Shown in pieces: positions 52,690-61,849 of a DNA stretch of 64,000 nt. The position numbers and the translations under genes were made by a program. The stretch's first letter is position 1. Each line of letters opens with the position of its first letter. Source of the DNA: UBA1563 sp041671545 (GTDB taxonomy: Bacteria > Bacteroidota > Ignavibacteria > Ignavibacteriales > Ignavibacteriaceae); assembly GCA_041671545.1 (NCBI GenBank), contig JBAZBI010000002.1, positions 496,001 through 560,000 of the forward strand. Direction: 5' to 3'. The notes below the pieces were generated by a model, which was not told the DNA's origin, did no database searches, and saw nothing but the letters and a program-made list of their open reading frames with translations.

Positions 52690-53343
52690 CTATTGACTTA
52701 ATGCCCAAACAATAATATTTGTTCCAAACTTCAAAGCTTCTTCTCTTGTTTTTTCGTCATCATGATGTACCTCAAGATCAACCCAGCCGTCGCTTGGATT
52801 TGATTCGTACGTGTAATAAACTGCGAGACGTTTCTCTATAAAAATTCCAAATCCCTGTGGCGGTTTATTATCGTGTTCATGCGTTTTCGGCGGACCATTT
52901 GGAAAATCAAATGGTGAATGATACAGCCCGAATGAAAATGGAAGTTCAACCAAATCATTCTCCGGAAAAACTTTTTTTATTTCTCTCCGGAACGCTGCAT
53001 CCAATCCGTAATCATCATCAACATAAAGGAAACCACCGCTTTCAAGATACGTGCGCAAACGAGGCACTTCCTGCTCAGAGAATACGATGTTGCCGTGTCC
53101 CGTTAAAAATAAAAACGGATAAGAAAAAATCTCATCGCTGTTCAAGTCGGCAAAGACGTATTCCGGTTTCGTTTTGATTGAAGTATGCTCAGCAACAAAG
53201 CGGAGTAAATTCACTTCGGCGGACTGATCGTTGTACCAATCGCCGCCGCCGCTGTATTTTAAGCGAGCAATACGGAAAGCGTCAGTCTGTGCAAAGCAAA
53301 ACCCGCTTAAAACTATAGTAATTAGGAGAAAATATTGTTTCAT
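52690..53343 (-). CDS. DUF4159-domain exported protein
   Basis: A 217-residue protein with signal peptide (about 1-18, ending GFCFAQ) and one DUF4159 domain: FRIARLKYSGGGDWYNDQSA, YPFLFLTGHGNIVFS, LRTYLESGGFLYVDDDYGLD. The fold is of the ThuA/glutamine-amidotransferase-like type. It sits 2 bases before the DUF4175 gene; the pair recurs in Bacteroidota, where such genes adjoin MoxR/VWA systems, which are absent here. The function is unknown. Confidence 0.85.
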   Translation of the reverse strand: MKQYFLLITIVLSGFCFAQTDAFRIARLKYSGGGDWYNDQSAEVNLLRFVAEHTSIKTKPEYVFADLNSDEIFSYPFLFLTGHGNIVFSEQEVPRLRTYLESGGFLYVDDDYGLDAAFRREIKKVFPENDLVELPFSFGLYHSPFDFPNGPPKTHEHDNKPPQGFGIFIEKRLAVYYTYESNPSDGWVDLEVHHDDEKTREEALKFGTNIIVWALSQ

Positions 53344-53457
53344 AAATTTAATTTCGGTAAGCAAAATAGAGATAGTTTTATAGAAAAACTATAACCGGAA
53401 AAGAGGACGGATGAATATAAATTCCAAAAGGCAAAACACAAATCACAAATGAGTAAA

Positions 53458-54768
53458 TCACTTCAAATAAATCATTCCTTTTGTCTCAATGAAGTTTCCC
53501 GCTTGCAACCTGTAATAATACACTCCGCCGGAAAGTTTGTTAGTGGTTAGTTGGTGGTAGTTTGTTGCATCAAATGTGATTGAATATTTCCCGGTTTGTT
53601 GTTCTTCGTTCACCAACGTTGCAACTTCATTTCCCAATACATCATAAACTTTTAATGTTACGTAACTGTTTACTGCCAACCGATAACTGATTACTGTTGA
53701 TGGATTAAACGGATTTGGATAATTTTGAAACAATTGGAATTTATCCGGAATAGAAGGCTCATCTTCATCAACACCCGTTACTCCACCGTTGGAAGTAAAA
53801 AGAATCGTTCCCGAATCGCCGACGGCAAATCCCCTTGTGTCGTTAAAAAAATAAATTGAGTTCAATGATTGAGAAGTTGGAACTGAATGTAAAATCCAAT
53901 TATCGCCCCCATCTGTTGTTTTATAAATGAGTCCGGGATATCCGCATGCATAAACTACGTTCGATGAAGGTGCAGAAACACCCCTAATTTCGCCACCAGG
54001 ATCGGGATAAACACCAGAGCGAGACCAACTTGTGTCTGATATTTTTTGTCGTAGAATAACAGGAGCGGCATACTTGTCCCCCTGCACTCCAACAACAAAT
54101 GAGGAACCGCCGCCATTGCAAGACTCACCGCTGAATGCTTCAGAACCTAATCCGTTAAAATATCCAAGTTCTTTTTCTATCCATGGGGTGCTTGGGAAAA
54201 CAATCTTGGTAATAATTGAATTCGTTGTCAAAGCATATTGTGGCAAACTAAGTGCGGCGTCACCGCGAAATAGAAAAATCGAACGGATTGGGTATCGACT
54301 TATTTTTTCTGAAGACCAAGTTTTGCCGCTATCAGTTGACTGAAAAACAAACCCGGAGTCATCACCCACCAATATGTATTCAGGGTCAACAAATAGTGCA
54401 CTCAGAAAATTTTTATCGTATGAATAGAATTCAGTTTTCCAACTTGCGCCGCCATCGGTAGTAGTAATAACATTGCTACCGACAATTACTCCATTCAGTT
54501 TATCTGCAAAAGAAACGCTATTCCAGTTCATCGGGAAACTCCAGGGAAGCGTGATAAAATTCCACGTCTCGCCTGAGTTAGTAGTTTTCAAAATAGTTTG
54601 GTTCATCCCAACCGCAATTGCTGTGGTTGAATCGAGCATTACTACATCAGTAAGTCTTTCTGAAGTTCCGCTGTTTTGTTTAATCCACTGCGCTTGCAAC
54701 AGTTGGGATGCCATGAACAACAGAATAACGAAAGAAAGTTTATTTGAGAGATGGATTTTTGTTTTCAT
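53458..54768 (-). CDS. Type IX-secreted YCF48/BNR repeat protein
   Basis: A 436-residue secreted protein. The signal is about 1-27. Photosystem-II-assembly/YCF48-like repeats run about 28-330 (TTNSGETWNFITLPWSF, STDSGKTWSSEKI, TTDGGDNWILHSV). The CTD is about 345-436 (FQNYPNPFNPSTVISYRL; ends TKGMIYLK). No catalytic residues. Likely surface exported through T9SS. Confidence 0.87.
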   Translation of the reverse strand: MKTKIHLSNKLSFVILLFMASQLLQAQWIKQNSGTSERLTDVVMLDSTTAIAVGMNQTILKTTNSGETWNFITLPWSFPMNWNSVSFADKLNGVIVGSNVITTTDGGASWKTEFYSYDKNFLSALFVDPEYILVGDDSGFVFQSTDSGKTWSSEKISRYPIRSIFLFRGDAALSLPQYALTTNSIITKIVFPSTPWIEKELGYFNGLGSEAFSGESCNGGGSSFVVGVQGDKYAAPVILRQKISDTSWSRSGVYPDPGGEIRGVSAPSSNVVYACGYPGLIYKTTDGGDNWILHSVPTSQSLNSIYFFNDTRGFAVGDSGTILFTSNGGVTGVDEDEPSIPDKFQLFQNYPNPFNPSTVISYRLAVNSYVTLKVYDVLGNEVATLVNEEQQTGKYSITFDATNYHQLTTNKLSGGVYYYRLQAGNFIETKGMIYLK

Positions 54769-54830
54769 ATTTTCCTCCTAATTGAAAATTGGATTGCTTT
54801 TGATCAAGCTCATCTTAACCATCATATATT

Positions 54831-55547
54831 TTATTTTAAAACTATCATCTTTCTAATCCTTACCGAGCCATCTACCATTAAGCTGGAGAAATAGATTCCG
54901 CTTGATAATTTGTTAGCAGTATCAAAACCGACAGCATATTTTCCCGGTTTTTGTTCTTCGTTTACCAAAGTTGATATTTCATTCCCAAGAACATTATAAA
55001 TTTTAAGAGATACAAAACCACCTACCGCCAATTCATAACTGATAGTTGTACTTGAATTGAAGGGATTTGGATAATTGGAGAGAAGAAGAAATGTTTCGGG
55101 ATTGGCTTCTTCTTTGTCGATCGATGTAGCTGTATGACACGCACTTTGATTTGGTAAAACACTTTTCGGAAGCGATGATGAATTCCCTAGTGTGAATTCC
55201 AACGAATCAATAAATATTGTTGTATCAAGAGAATAAAAATATTTTTTTTGTAGTTGTCGGTAAACCGCAACAGAATAATCTCCAGCGGTCAACCCGGTTA
55301 AAAAAGCATGAAGATCGAAAATACAATTGCACTTGGCGATAGGTCCGATAGTATCAAGTTCTGTAATTACAATCGAATGCCCGGTGATTTCTGTAAGCAA
55401 CGAATAACTCGATGCGCAATTTGATGCTACATCGGTGTTCCAAATTTGAACCGTATCGGACTGAATCTTAACAAATACTGAATCATCTTTTGCGATCACA
55501 TTTTTCGATACTAAAAGAATAAACACGAACAACAAAAACATTTTCAT
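54831..55547 (-). CDS. Type IX-secreted protein, tandem paralogue A
   Basis: A 238-residue secreted protein: signal (about 1-19), a unique beta-rich domain (about 22-128; VFVKIQSDTVQIWNTDVASN, FLTGLTAGDYSVAVYRQL) not assigned to a family, and a type IX CTD (about 155-238, SNYPNPFNSSTTISYELAVG). The domain has a regular Cys set (C-A-S-S, C-N-C) that may form disulfides. About 70 % identical with the gene at 55575..56312 over the first 150 residues. RBS GGAGC. Confidence 0.8.
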   Translation of the reverse strand: MKMFLLFVFILLVSKNVIAKDDSVFVKIQSDTVQIWNTDVASNCASSYSLLTEITGHSIVITELDTIGPIAKCNCIFDLHAFLTGLTAGDYSVAVYRQLQKKYFYSLDTTIFIDSLEFTLGNSSSLPKSVLPNQSACHTATSIDKEEANPETFLLLSNYPNPFNSSTTISYELAVGGFVSLKIYNVLGNEISTLVNEEQKPGKYAVGFDTANKLSSGIYFSSLMVDGSVRIRKMIVLK

Positions 55548-55574
55548 ATCAGCTCCTAAAATCTTAGTTAAAAA

Positions 55575-56312
55575 TTACTTCAAATAGATCATTCCTCTTG
55601 TCTGAACGAAGTTTCCCGCTTTCAATGTGTAATAATAAACTCCACCGGAAAGTTTGTTAGTGGTTAGTAGATTGTTGTTGGTTGAGTAAAAGTTTACAGA
55701 ATGATTTCCAGCTTGTTGTTCTTCATTTACAAGCGTTCCAACTTCATTACCGAGGACATCATAAATTTTTAATGTTACATGACTGCCTACTGCCAATTGC
55801 CAACTGATTACTGTGCTCGGATTAAACGGATTTGGATAATTGGAGAGAAGAAGAAATGATTCGGGATTGGCTTCTTCTTTGTCGATCGAGGTTGCAGTGT
55901 GACATGCGCTTTGATTTGACATAATGTTTTTCGGAAGCGATGATGAATTCCCCAGTGTGAATTCCAACGAATCAATAAATATCGTGGTGTCAAAGTCGTA
56001 GAAATATTTTTTAAGTTCTTGGCGGTAAACCGCAACCGAATAGTGCCCGGCTGTTAACCCCGTTAAAGAAGAATGAAGGTCATAAATGCAGAAGCAATCT
56101 GCAAGTGGTCCGAGTGTATCACATTCTGTAACTACAATTGCATTTCCGGCAATTTCCGTTTTTAACGAAAATCTTGATGCACAATTTGCAGAAACATCGG
56201 TGTTCCAAATCTGCACCGTGTCGGATTCAATTTTTACAAAAACAGAATCATCCTTTGCAAAAGAACTATTTGACACAAAAAACAAAAACACAAACAATAA
56301 AAACTTTTTCAC
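55575..56312 (-). CDS. Type IX-secreted protein, tandem paralogue B
   Basis: A 245-residue paralogue of 54831..55547: signal (about 1-19), the same Cys-bearing domain (about 20-128; VFVKIESDTVQIWNTDVSAN, CDTLGPLADCFCIYD) and a CTD (about 157-245; SNYPNPFNPSTVISWQLAVG). The CTD is closer to those of neighbours than the other copy. GTG start with AGGAGG 8 bases upstream. The two genes share leader sequence TAACTAAGATTTTAGGAG. Confidence 0.8.
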   Translation of the reverse strand: MKKFLLFVFLFFVSNSSFAKDDSVFVKIESDTVQIWNTDVSANCASRFSLKTEIAGNAIVVTECDTLGPLADCFCIYDLHSSLTGLTAGHYSVAVYRQELKKYFYDFDTTIFIDSLEFTLGNSSSLPKNIMSNQSACHTATSIDKEEANPESFLLLSNYPNPFNPSTVISWQLAVGSHVTLKIYDVLGNEVGTLVNEEQQAGNHSVNFYSTNNNLLTTNKLSGGVYYYTLKAGNFVQTRGMIYLK

Positions 56313-56341
56313 TTCAGCCTCCTAAAATCTTAGTTAAAGAT

Positions 56342-56377
56342 TACTTCAAAAGTATCATTCCTTTTGTTTGAATGAAA
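56342..56377 (-). pseudogene. Orphan tail of a type IX CTD
   Basis: The minus strand reads FIQTKGMILLK followed by TAA, the last 11 codons of a type IX CTD, with no gene before it. Its 3' flank, TCTTTAACTAAGATTTTAGGAG, is the same leader seen behind the CTD of 55575..56312. So it is the footprint of a third tandem gene that has been deleted. Confidence 0.7.
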
Positions 56378-56412
56378 AATTAAAAAAAAACTGATGAATG
56401 TCAAGGATATTT
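56375..56412. repeat. 38-base repeat downstream of T9SS gene (copy 1)
   Basis: GAAAAATTAAAAAAAAACTGATGAATGTCAAGGATATT in parts: the block GAAAAATTAAAAAAAAACT then A/T-variable bases and AATGTCAAGGATATT. It follows the stop of the gene at 56418..57755. The second copy is at 57832..57869. It may act as a weak promoter (TTGACAT on the minus strand) or just mark duplication of gene 3' ends. Confidence 0.6.
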
Positions 56413-56417
56413 CGTTT

Positions 56418-57755
56418 TTATTTCAAAAAGATCATTCCTTTGGTTTGCGGTTGTTGACCAGCTTGCAGGCTGTAATAATATATTCCGCTGGCTAATTTGT
56501 TAGTGGTTAGTTGGTTGTTGTTAGTTGCATCAAAGGTTACGGAATGTTTTCCGGCTTGCTGTTCTTCGTTCACCAAAGTTGCAATTTCTTTACCCAAAAC
56601 ATCATATATCTTTAGCGATACGTTACTGCCAACCGCTAACTGCCAACTGATGACTGTACTCGGATTAAACGGATTTGGATAATTCTGTTCTAACGAAAAT
56701 CCGACGGGAGAGAAATTTTCACTCTCAACTTTTACAATCGGGGACGTGCGATCACTTTGCAAATTTCTATAAACCATACTATCGCATAAGAGCCACCCAC
56801 AAGCGTTGTCTGTAAAAACTAAATCTCGTCCTTTAATATTTGATACATTCGGAAATAGCTGCTGTGCCCACGTTTTTCCCGAATCACTGCTGAAATAAAG
56901 CATATTGTAATTCGAAAGCCAAACTTTAGAGGCATCATTCTTTAAAAACTCAATATCATTTCCCCAATTTGTTTCAGGATGAAAAACAAGTTCTTCCCAT
57001 GAACCTCCATCATTTGTTGTCCGGTAAATTGATCCTTTCCCCATTTTTGAATTAAACCCATAACAGAGCCCGAGATTTTCATCATAAAAATTTAGCACGT
57101 GAACGGATGAAGGTGTTTGCACTTTTTTCCATGTTTTACAGCCATCGGTAGTTTTATACATAGATTGAGGATTTAGACCGCTCTCATAAAAATAGCTGAT
57201 ATTTGGAGAAATAAAATCAAGCCTTCTCCATGTATCGCCGGAATAAGCGCCAAAAGCGGAATCGTTGACAGCAACCCAGTTTGTTCCTCCATCAGTAGTT
57301 TTTAAAAAGAAAGCTGGATCAGAAGCCGTCTTTCCATCGCCCATAGCAATTCCGTTTTGAAGATCAAACATTTTGATATAATTCATAAAATTGGTTTTTG
57401 AAGTATCATCAAATTGGATTGCCCAATTTTTCCCGCCATCTGAAGTAGAGAAGATTTTTCCATCTCCGGAACCGAACCAGATATTTAAACTATCAACCAT
57501 TGAAATATCTATTCCTGTAAACGAAGAATTTTGCACGGAAATTTTCCCCCAAGAGTTACCACCATCCAGGGTTCTGTAAATTTGTCCATACGCAAGAGAA
57601 ATAACTGCGCAATTACTATCAACGGCATCTATAGCCCAGCCAAGTCCCCATTGTTTTGTGTCTAAATTACCGGCTGCGGGCGACCATTGCGGAAAAGAAT
57701 TTGTGGAAAGGATGAGCACGAGAAAAAAAGTGAACCAAGAAACTAACTTTTTCAT
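56418..57755 (-). CDS. Type IX-secreted YCF48/BNR repeat protein
   Basis: A 445-residue secreted protein: signal (about 1-22, ending SFPQWS), YCF48-like beta-propeller repeats (about 25-325; TLDGGNSWGKISV, STSDGGKNWAIQF, TTDGGTNWVAVND, TTNDGGSWEELVF) and a CTD (about 355-445; LEQNYPNPFNPSTVISWQL; ends QTKGMIFLK). ATG 57755 is preferred to 57779, since the family starts at the signal MKKLVSWFTFFL. Confidence 0.87.
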   Translation of the reverse strand: MKKLVSWFTFFLVLILSTNSFPQWSPAAGNLDTKQWGLGWAIDAVDSNCAVISLAYGQIYRTLDGGNSWGKISVQNSSFTGIDISMVDSLNIWFGSGDGKIFSTSDGGKNWAIQFDDTSKTNFMNYIKMFDLQNGIAMGDGKTASDPAFFLKTTDGGTNWVAVNDSAFGAYSGDTWRRLDFISPNISYFYESGLNPQSMYKTTDGCKTWKKVQTPSSVHVLNFYDENLGLCYGFNSKMGKGSIYRTTNDGGSWEELVFHPETNWGNDIEFLKNDASKVWLSNYNMLYFSSDSGKTWAQQLFPNVSNIKGRDLVFTDNACGWLLCDSMVYRNLQSDRTSPIVKVESENFSPVGFSLEQNYPNPFNPSTVISWQLAVGSNVSLKIYDVLGKEIATLVNEEQQAGKHSVTFDATNNNQLTTNKLASGIYYYSLQAGQQPQTKGMIFLK

Positions 57756-57831
57756 AAGAACCTCCAAATAAATTTTCACCGTACGATTCTATTATAAACT
57801 AAAAAGCTAGAATCATTCCCAGTGTTTATTT

Positions 57832-57869
57832 GAAAAATTAAAAAAAAACTAACTAATGTCAAGGATATT
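57832..57869. repeat. 38-base repeat downstream of T9SS gene (copy 2)
   Basis: Same block as 56375..56412 with four differences (ACTAACTAATGTC for ACTGATGAATGTC). It follows the stop of the M14 carboxypeptidase gene. Confidence 0.6.
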
Positions 57870-57875
57870 CTCAAT

Positions 57876-59765
57876 TTATTTCAAAAAGATCATTCCTTTG
57901 GTTTGTGATTGCTGACCTGCTTGAAGTCTGTAATAATATATTCCGCTGGCTAATTTGTTTGTTGTTAGCTGTGAGTGGTTAGTCGCATCAAAGGTTACGA
58001 AATGTTTTCCGGCTTGTTGTTCTTCGTTCACCAAAGTTGCAACTTCATTACCGAGTATATCATATATTTTTAACGTTACATTACTTCCGCCTGCCAACTG
58101 CCAACTGATTATTGTACTCGGATTAAACGGATTCGGATAATTCTGATAAAGTTGAAACTCGTTTGGTAAATAAGAATTTTCTTCAACACCAACCGGATTC
58201 CCCGTATAAATTATTCTAAATGCATCCGCAACTACTTGTCCATTTGCAATATCACCAACAGAAATTTTGATCGCTCCGGAGTTGAAAAGATTTACAGTCG
58301 ATAGATAATTCCATTCGCCGCCGTCAACTTTTTGACTTTTCTCAACACTCGTTTCCTTGCCGTTTCCCTCAATTACGAATTTCGTGTCGTATGCGTTCGC
58401 GGAATCCGATTGCCACCAACCATAAACATCATATTTCCCGGGTTGGATAATATCCGTTTGAAATACTGCCGGTTCGTTTTGAATTGATCCATTCGCCGTA
58501 AAATAATTATCGCCAAAAAATTCTGTTCCAGTTGTTGATGGAGTCCACAAACTTGCGATGTTTTTGTTATCAAGAATCATCCATTTGGGATGTGAAAGTT
58601 GTAAATATTCAGAAACCGAATACATAAAATGCTCGCCAAGGTAACTTAGATTTTCGTTCGTTACTACTTTGCCGGTGGAATAATAATCATACGGTGTTTC
58701 GTACGTTAGCGCAACAACTTTGTCGCCCCAATTATTCCAAAGCCAGCCTTCGGGAAAAGTAGATGATAAATTGGAATAGCTATAATCAGCTTGTGTAAAA
58801 TAGGGATTGCCTGACGTATTCAAATTTGAAAATAGATTTTCGGAATGATAATAATCCTCCGAAGTTGAAGAAGCTGTGTGAACCCAAAACGTGCAAAACG
58901 GTGAAGCCTGCGAATGAAGATTTTGAAAGATCGAAAGAACTTTTTGACTGTTTATTGCTGTCATCCTTTTCTTAAGTATTTTCACTTCAGCAGTCGTTGC
59001 TGCATCGCTTTTATTCCAATTCGATTCAACGTCAATTCCGTCATAGTTTGTGCGCGATCTTCCGTAATAAACACCATCGGGATTTGTAAACGGAATGCAA
59101 TGAAAAACAATGTGTTCGCGATAAAACTGTATTAACTCATTATTTGCCAGAGTGCTTTCCATAAATCCGTCAAGTTGCCATGAACTTGGCGTTTCACTTG
59201 GATGAGTCCGCGCATGAACCCAAACATGATATTTTAACGAATCGGGAATTGCCGGATCGGTTACGGTTAGTTCGTGGATCGGTAAATTGTGCAAAGTATA
59301 ACCGAGTGTATCAACTTTTACGTAAGGAGAAGATGCCCATTGTTTTATTCTTTCCCTCAAAAAAGTTAACGTGTATGGAGTGTAATAAGCAACGTAAACG
59401 GTATCATGTTCATATGTTTTTTGAAATGTACTTGTTGCCGGACTTTCAGAAGCGGTGAACCGGTCAAATGTTTTATTATCGTATGAATAAACCGCTCTTT
59501 TAACATCTGCCGGTGAAGTTGAAATAGTTACTTTGACAAATTTATTTAGAACCCCAGACATTCTAAAATAAAACCATCTTCCTTGAATATCTGCATAGGT
59601 GGTTACAACATAATTCACCGAATCAGATGTAGTAGCTGATTTCAGATTTCCACTTTCAAAATTTGCATCAAAGGTAACCTGAGCAAATGATGAGCAGCTT
59701 ATCAAAATAATTATCAAAACGAATTGTTTAAAGTGAGGAACCGAAAGGAGTGATTCTATTTTCAT
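57876..59765 (-). CDS. Type IX-secreted M14 zinc carboxypeptidase
   Basis: A 629-residue secreted peptidase. The signal is about 1-29. An N-terminal beta-sandwich (about 30-130) precedes an M14 carboxypeptidase domain (about 135-420) of the cytosolic-carboxypeptidase-like subfamily. The zinc site is HARTHPSE (185-192; His188, Glu191), with CIPFTNPDGVYYGRSRTNYD and the later YETPYDYY. A golvesin-like/CBM-like domain (about 430-530) and a CTD (about 545-629; LYQNYPNPFNPSTIISWQL) follow. It trims peptides outside the cell or on its surface. Confidence 0.9.
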   Translation of the reverse strand: MKIESLLSVPHFKQFVLIIILISCSSFAQVTFDANFESGNLKSATTSDSVNYVVTTYADIQGRWFYFRMSGVLNKFVKVTISTSPADVKRAVYSYDNKTFDRFTASESPATSTFQKTYEHDTVYVAYYTPYTLTFLRERIKQWASSPYVKVDTLGYTLHNLPIHELTVTDPAIPDSLKYHVWVHARTHPSETPSSWQLDGFMESTLANNELIQFYREHIVFHCIPFTNPDGVYYGRSRTNYDGIDVESNWNKSDAATTAEVKILKKRMTAINSQKVLSIFQNLHSQASPFCTFWVHTASSTSEDYYHSENLFSNLNTSGNPYFTQADYSYSNLSSTFPEGWLWNNWGDKVVALTYETPYDYYSTGKVVTNENLSYLGEHFMYSVSEYLQLSHPKWMILDNKNIASLWTPSTTGTEFFGDNYFTANGSIQNEPAVFQTDIIQPGKYDVYGWWQSDSANAYDTKFVIEGNGKETSVEKSQKVDGGEWNYLSTVNLFNSGAIKISVGDIANGQVVADAFRIIYTGNPVGVEENSYLPNEFQLYQNYPNPFNPSTIISWQLAGGSNVTLKIYDILGNEVATLVNEEQQAGKHFVTFDATNHSQLTTNKLASGIYYYRLQAGQQSQTKGMIFLK

Positions 59766-59853
59766 GTATGCTGTTTACTTTTCTTTTAATAAATACTAAA
59801 AGAAAAATAACAATTAAACTTGAATGTTTGAGAATCTGTGGAAGGAAAGAATA

Positions 59854-59921
59854 GGACGCAGATCAACTATGATTTTTTATGATCAGCACGGATCATAAAC
59901 GATCATAACAAATCTGCGTCC
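59854..59921. repeat. 68-base palindromic element after GH3 gene
   Basis: Perfect 10-base ends GGACGCAGAT (59854..59863) and ATCTGCGTCC (59912..59921), with inner ATGATC/GATCAT repeats. It lies 8 bases beyond the GH3 stop. There is no T-run, so it is a dispersed hairpin more than a terminator. Confidence 0.65.
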
Positions 59922-59929
59922 CAATGTTT

Positions 59930-61762
59930 TTAGTACTTCAATCCAAAGCCGTACTTGAACAAAGGATCGTAGTTTTTATCTCCAACGTTAATTGGAATTT
60001 GTTCATTGGTCTTAGGCCAGCTATGACCAAGTTTTCCGGTGAAATTAAAATCTCCGAACAGAACATCGGTTATGCCTGCACCTTCGCTGCCTGGTAACCA
60101 AGCTGCCACAAATGCGTTTGCATCTTTTAACTGCTTTTCAATTATCAAAGGTCTACCGGAAAAAAGAACAACCACAAAGGGTTTACCGGATTTTTTAACA
60201 TTCTCAATTACCTCAGCGTCTTCTTTTGCCAAGGATAAATCAGTAGTATCGCCTAACATTTCTGCATAAGGCTTTTCACCCACAACAATCACAACAACAT
60301 CCGCATTTATAACTTCGGAACCATCTTTTGAGTAGTTTACAATTGTGTTTTTTGAGACTGCATTTTTAACTGCTTGCAGAACGGTTGTTCCGCCGGTGAT
60401 AGTGTTGCCGGATTTCCCCTGCCAATCGATTGTCCAACCACCACATTGATTTCCAATATCATCAGCGCTCTTTCCGGCAAGAACTATATTCTTGACATTT
60501 TTAGAGATCGGCAGAGTTTTGTTTTCATTTTTCAGAAGAACTAAAGATTGACGGACACATTCGCGAGCAACTTGTCTATGTTCTTTTGATCCGAACGATG
60601 CCATTAATGATCTATCGGTGAGAGGATTTTCAAAAATGTTCATTTCAAATTTTACGCGAAGGATTCTTTTTACTGCATCATCAATGCGGCTCATCGGCAC
60701 TTTGTTTTCGTTCACTAATTCTTTTAACAGAGTGATGAAATCAACATAATTGTTTGCTTTGCCGGGAGGATTTGGAATCATCACCATATCAAGTCCGGCG
60801 TTAAACGATTTCTCGATACTGCTCTTGTAATCTTTTTCAAGCTGATCGATCGCAGCCCAATCGGAGACTAAAAATCCCTTGAACTTCAACTCGTTTTTCA
60901 AAACATCGGTCAACAGATATTTATTGCCGTGCATTTTTACACCGTTCCAGGAGTTATAAGAAACCATGATGGTTTTAGTTCCGGCTTTGATTGCAGAAAT
61001 ATATCCCGGCAAATGTAATTTCCTTAAAGTTTGTTCATCAACTTCTGTATTGCCTTGGTCTTTTCCGTTGGTGGTTCCACCATCACCAAGAAAATGTTTT
61101 GCGCAAGCAAGAATTGAAGTTTTGTCTGAAAGTTTTTTCCCTTGTAATCCTTTAACGCTCGCAGCACCCAATGATTTTGCTAATTCCGGGTCTTCACCAA
61201 AACTTTCGTAAGTTCTTCCCCAATGTTCATTTCTTGCAACTGCAATACAGGGTGCAAAAGCCCAATCCATGCCTGTTGCAGCAACTTCTTCCGCCGTAAC
61301 GTGTGCAGCTTTTTCAATTAGTTTTGGATTACGGGTTGCACCCAATCCAACGTTGTGTGGAAATATTACAGCACCGGTAACATTGTTGTGTCCGTGAACG
61401 GCATCAACTCCGTAGATCATCGGAATGTGGAGTCTCGATTTTAGCGCGTGGTTTTGAAGCATGTCATAATAATCAGCCCAGCCTTTTGCAGAAATGTCAT
61501 CGATTTCCGAACCGCCACCGCAGAGAATGGAACCCAAAGAATATTTTTCGATATCTTCGTAATGCCCTTTCAACGCATCAATATCAACTTGAGTCATCTG
61601 CCCGATTTTTTCATCAAGCGTCATTTGAGATAAAAGATCATTAACTTTTTGATCGATCGACAACTTTGATTTCGGTTCCTTAGCAGAATGATCTGAATAA
61701 AATGCCGAGAAAATCGCCATCGATAAAAAAAGAATGAGAGAAAGAGTTGTTAAGTTTTTCAT
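59930..61762 (-). CDS. Glycoside hydrolase family 3 beta-glucosidase
   Basis: A 610-residue secreted or periplasmic hydrolase that releases glucose from beta-linked oligosaccharides. The signal is about 1-21. The TIM-barrel domain (about 35-370) has IYGVDAVHGHNNV, AKHFLGDGGT (catalytic-pocket KHF 222-224) and the nucleophile Asp301 in LVSDWAAI. The alpha/beta sandwich domain (about 395-605) supplies the acid/base (region YAEMLGDTTDLSL). It lacks the fibronectin-like third domain. It is last of the sugar cluster MFS-ROK-GH3. Confidence 0.95.
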   Translation of the reverse strand: MKNLTTLSLILFLSMAIFSAFYSDHSAKEPKSKLSIDQKVNDLLSQMTLDEKIGQMTQVDIDALKGHYEDIEKYSLGSILCGGGSEIDDISAKGWADYYDMLQNHALKSRLHIPMIYGVDAVHGHNNVTGAVIFPHNVGLGATRNPKLIEKAAHVTAEEVAATGMDWAFAPCIAVARNEHWGRTYESFGEDPELAKSLGAASVKGLQGKKLSDKTSILACAKHFLGDGGTTNGKDQGNTEVDEQTLRKLHLPGYISAIKAGTKTIMVSYNSWNGVKMHGNKYLLTDVLKNELKFKGFLVSDWAAIDQLEKDYKSSIEKSFNAGLDMVMIPNPPGKANNYVDFITLLKELVNENKVPMSRIDDAVKRILRVKFEMNIFENPLTDRSLMASFGSKEHRQVARECVRQSLVLLKNENKTLPISKNVKNIVLAGKSADDIGNQCGGWTIDWQGKSGNTITGGTTVLQAVKNAVSKNTIVNYSKDGSEVINADVVVIVVGEKPYAEMLGDTTDLSLAKEDAEVIENVKKSGKPFVVVLFSGRPLIIEKQLKDANAFVAAWLPGSEGAGITDVLFGDFNFTGKLGHSWPKTNEQIPINVGDKNYDPLFKYGFGLKY

Positions 61763-61849
61763 ATTTGCTCCGTTACATTTGAGTTTTCGAAATAAGAATA
61801 AGACCCCGCATCTACAAGTTTCTCCGAAAAAATATTCCGGATTTTCCCC

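Noticed and set aside
53500..58150. Repeated similar DNA blocks that could be taken as a repeat array
   Set aside because: They encode the conserved type IX C-terminal domain of six proteins; spacing is gene-sized, so this is not a CRISPR array.
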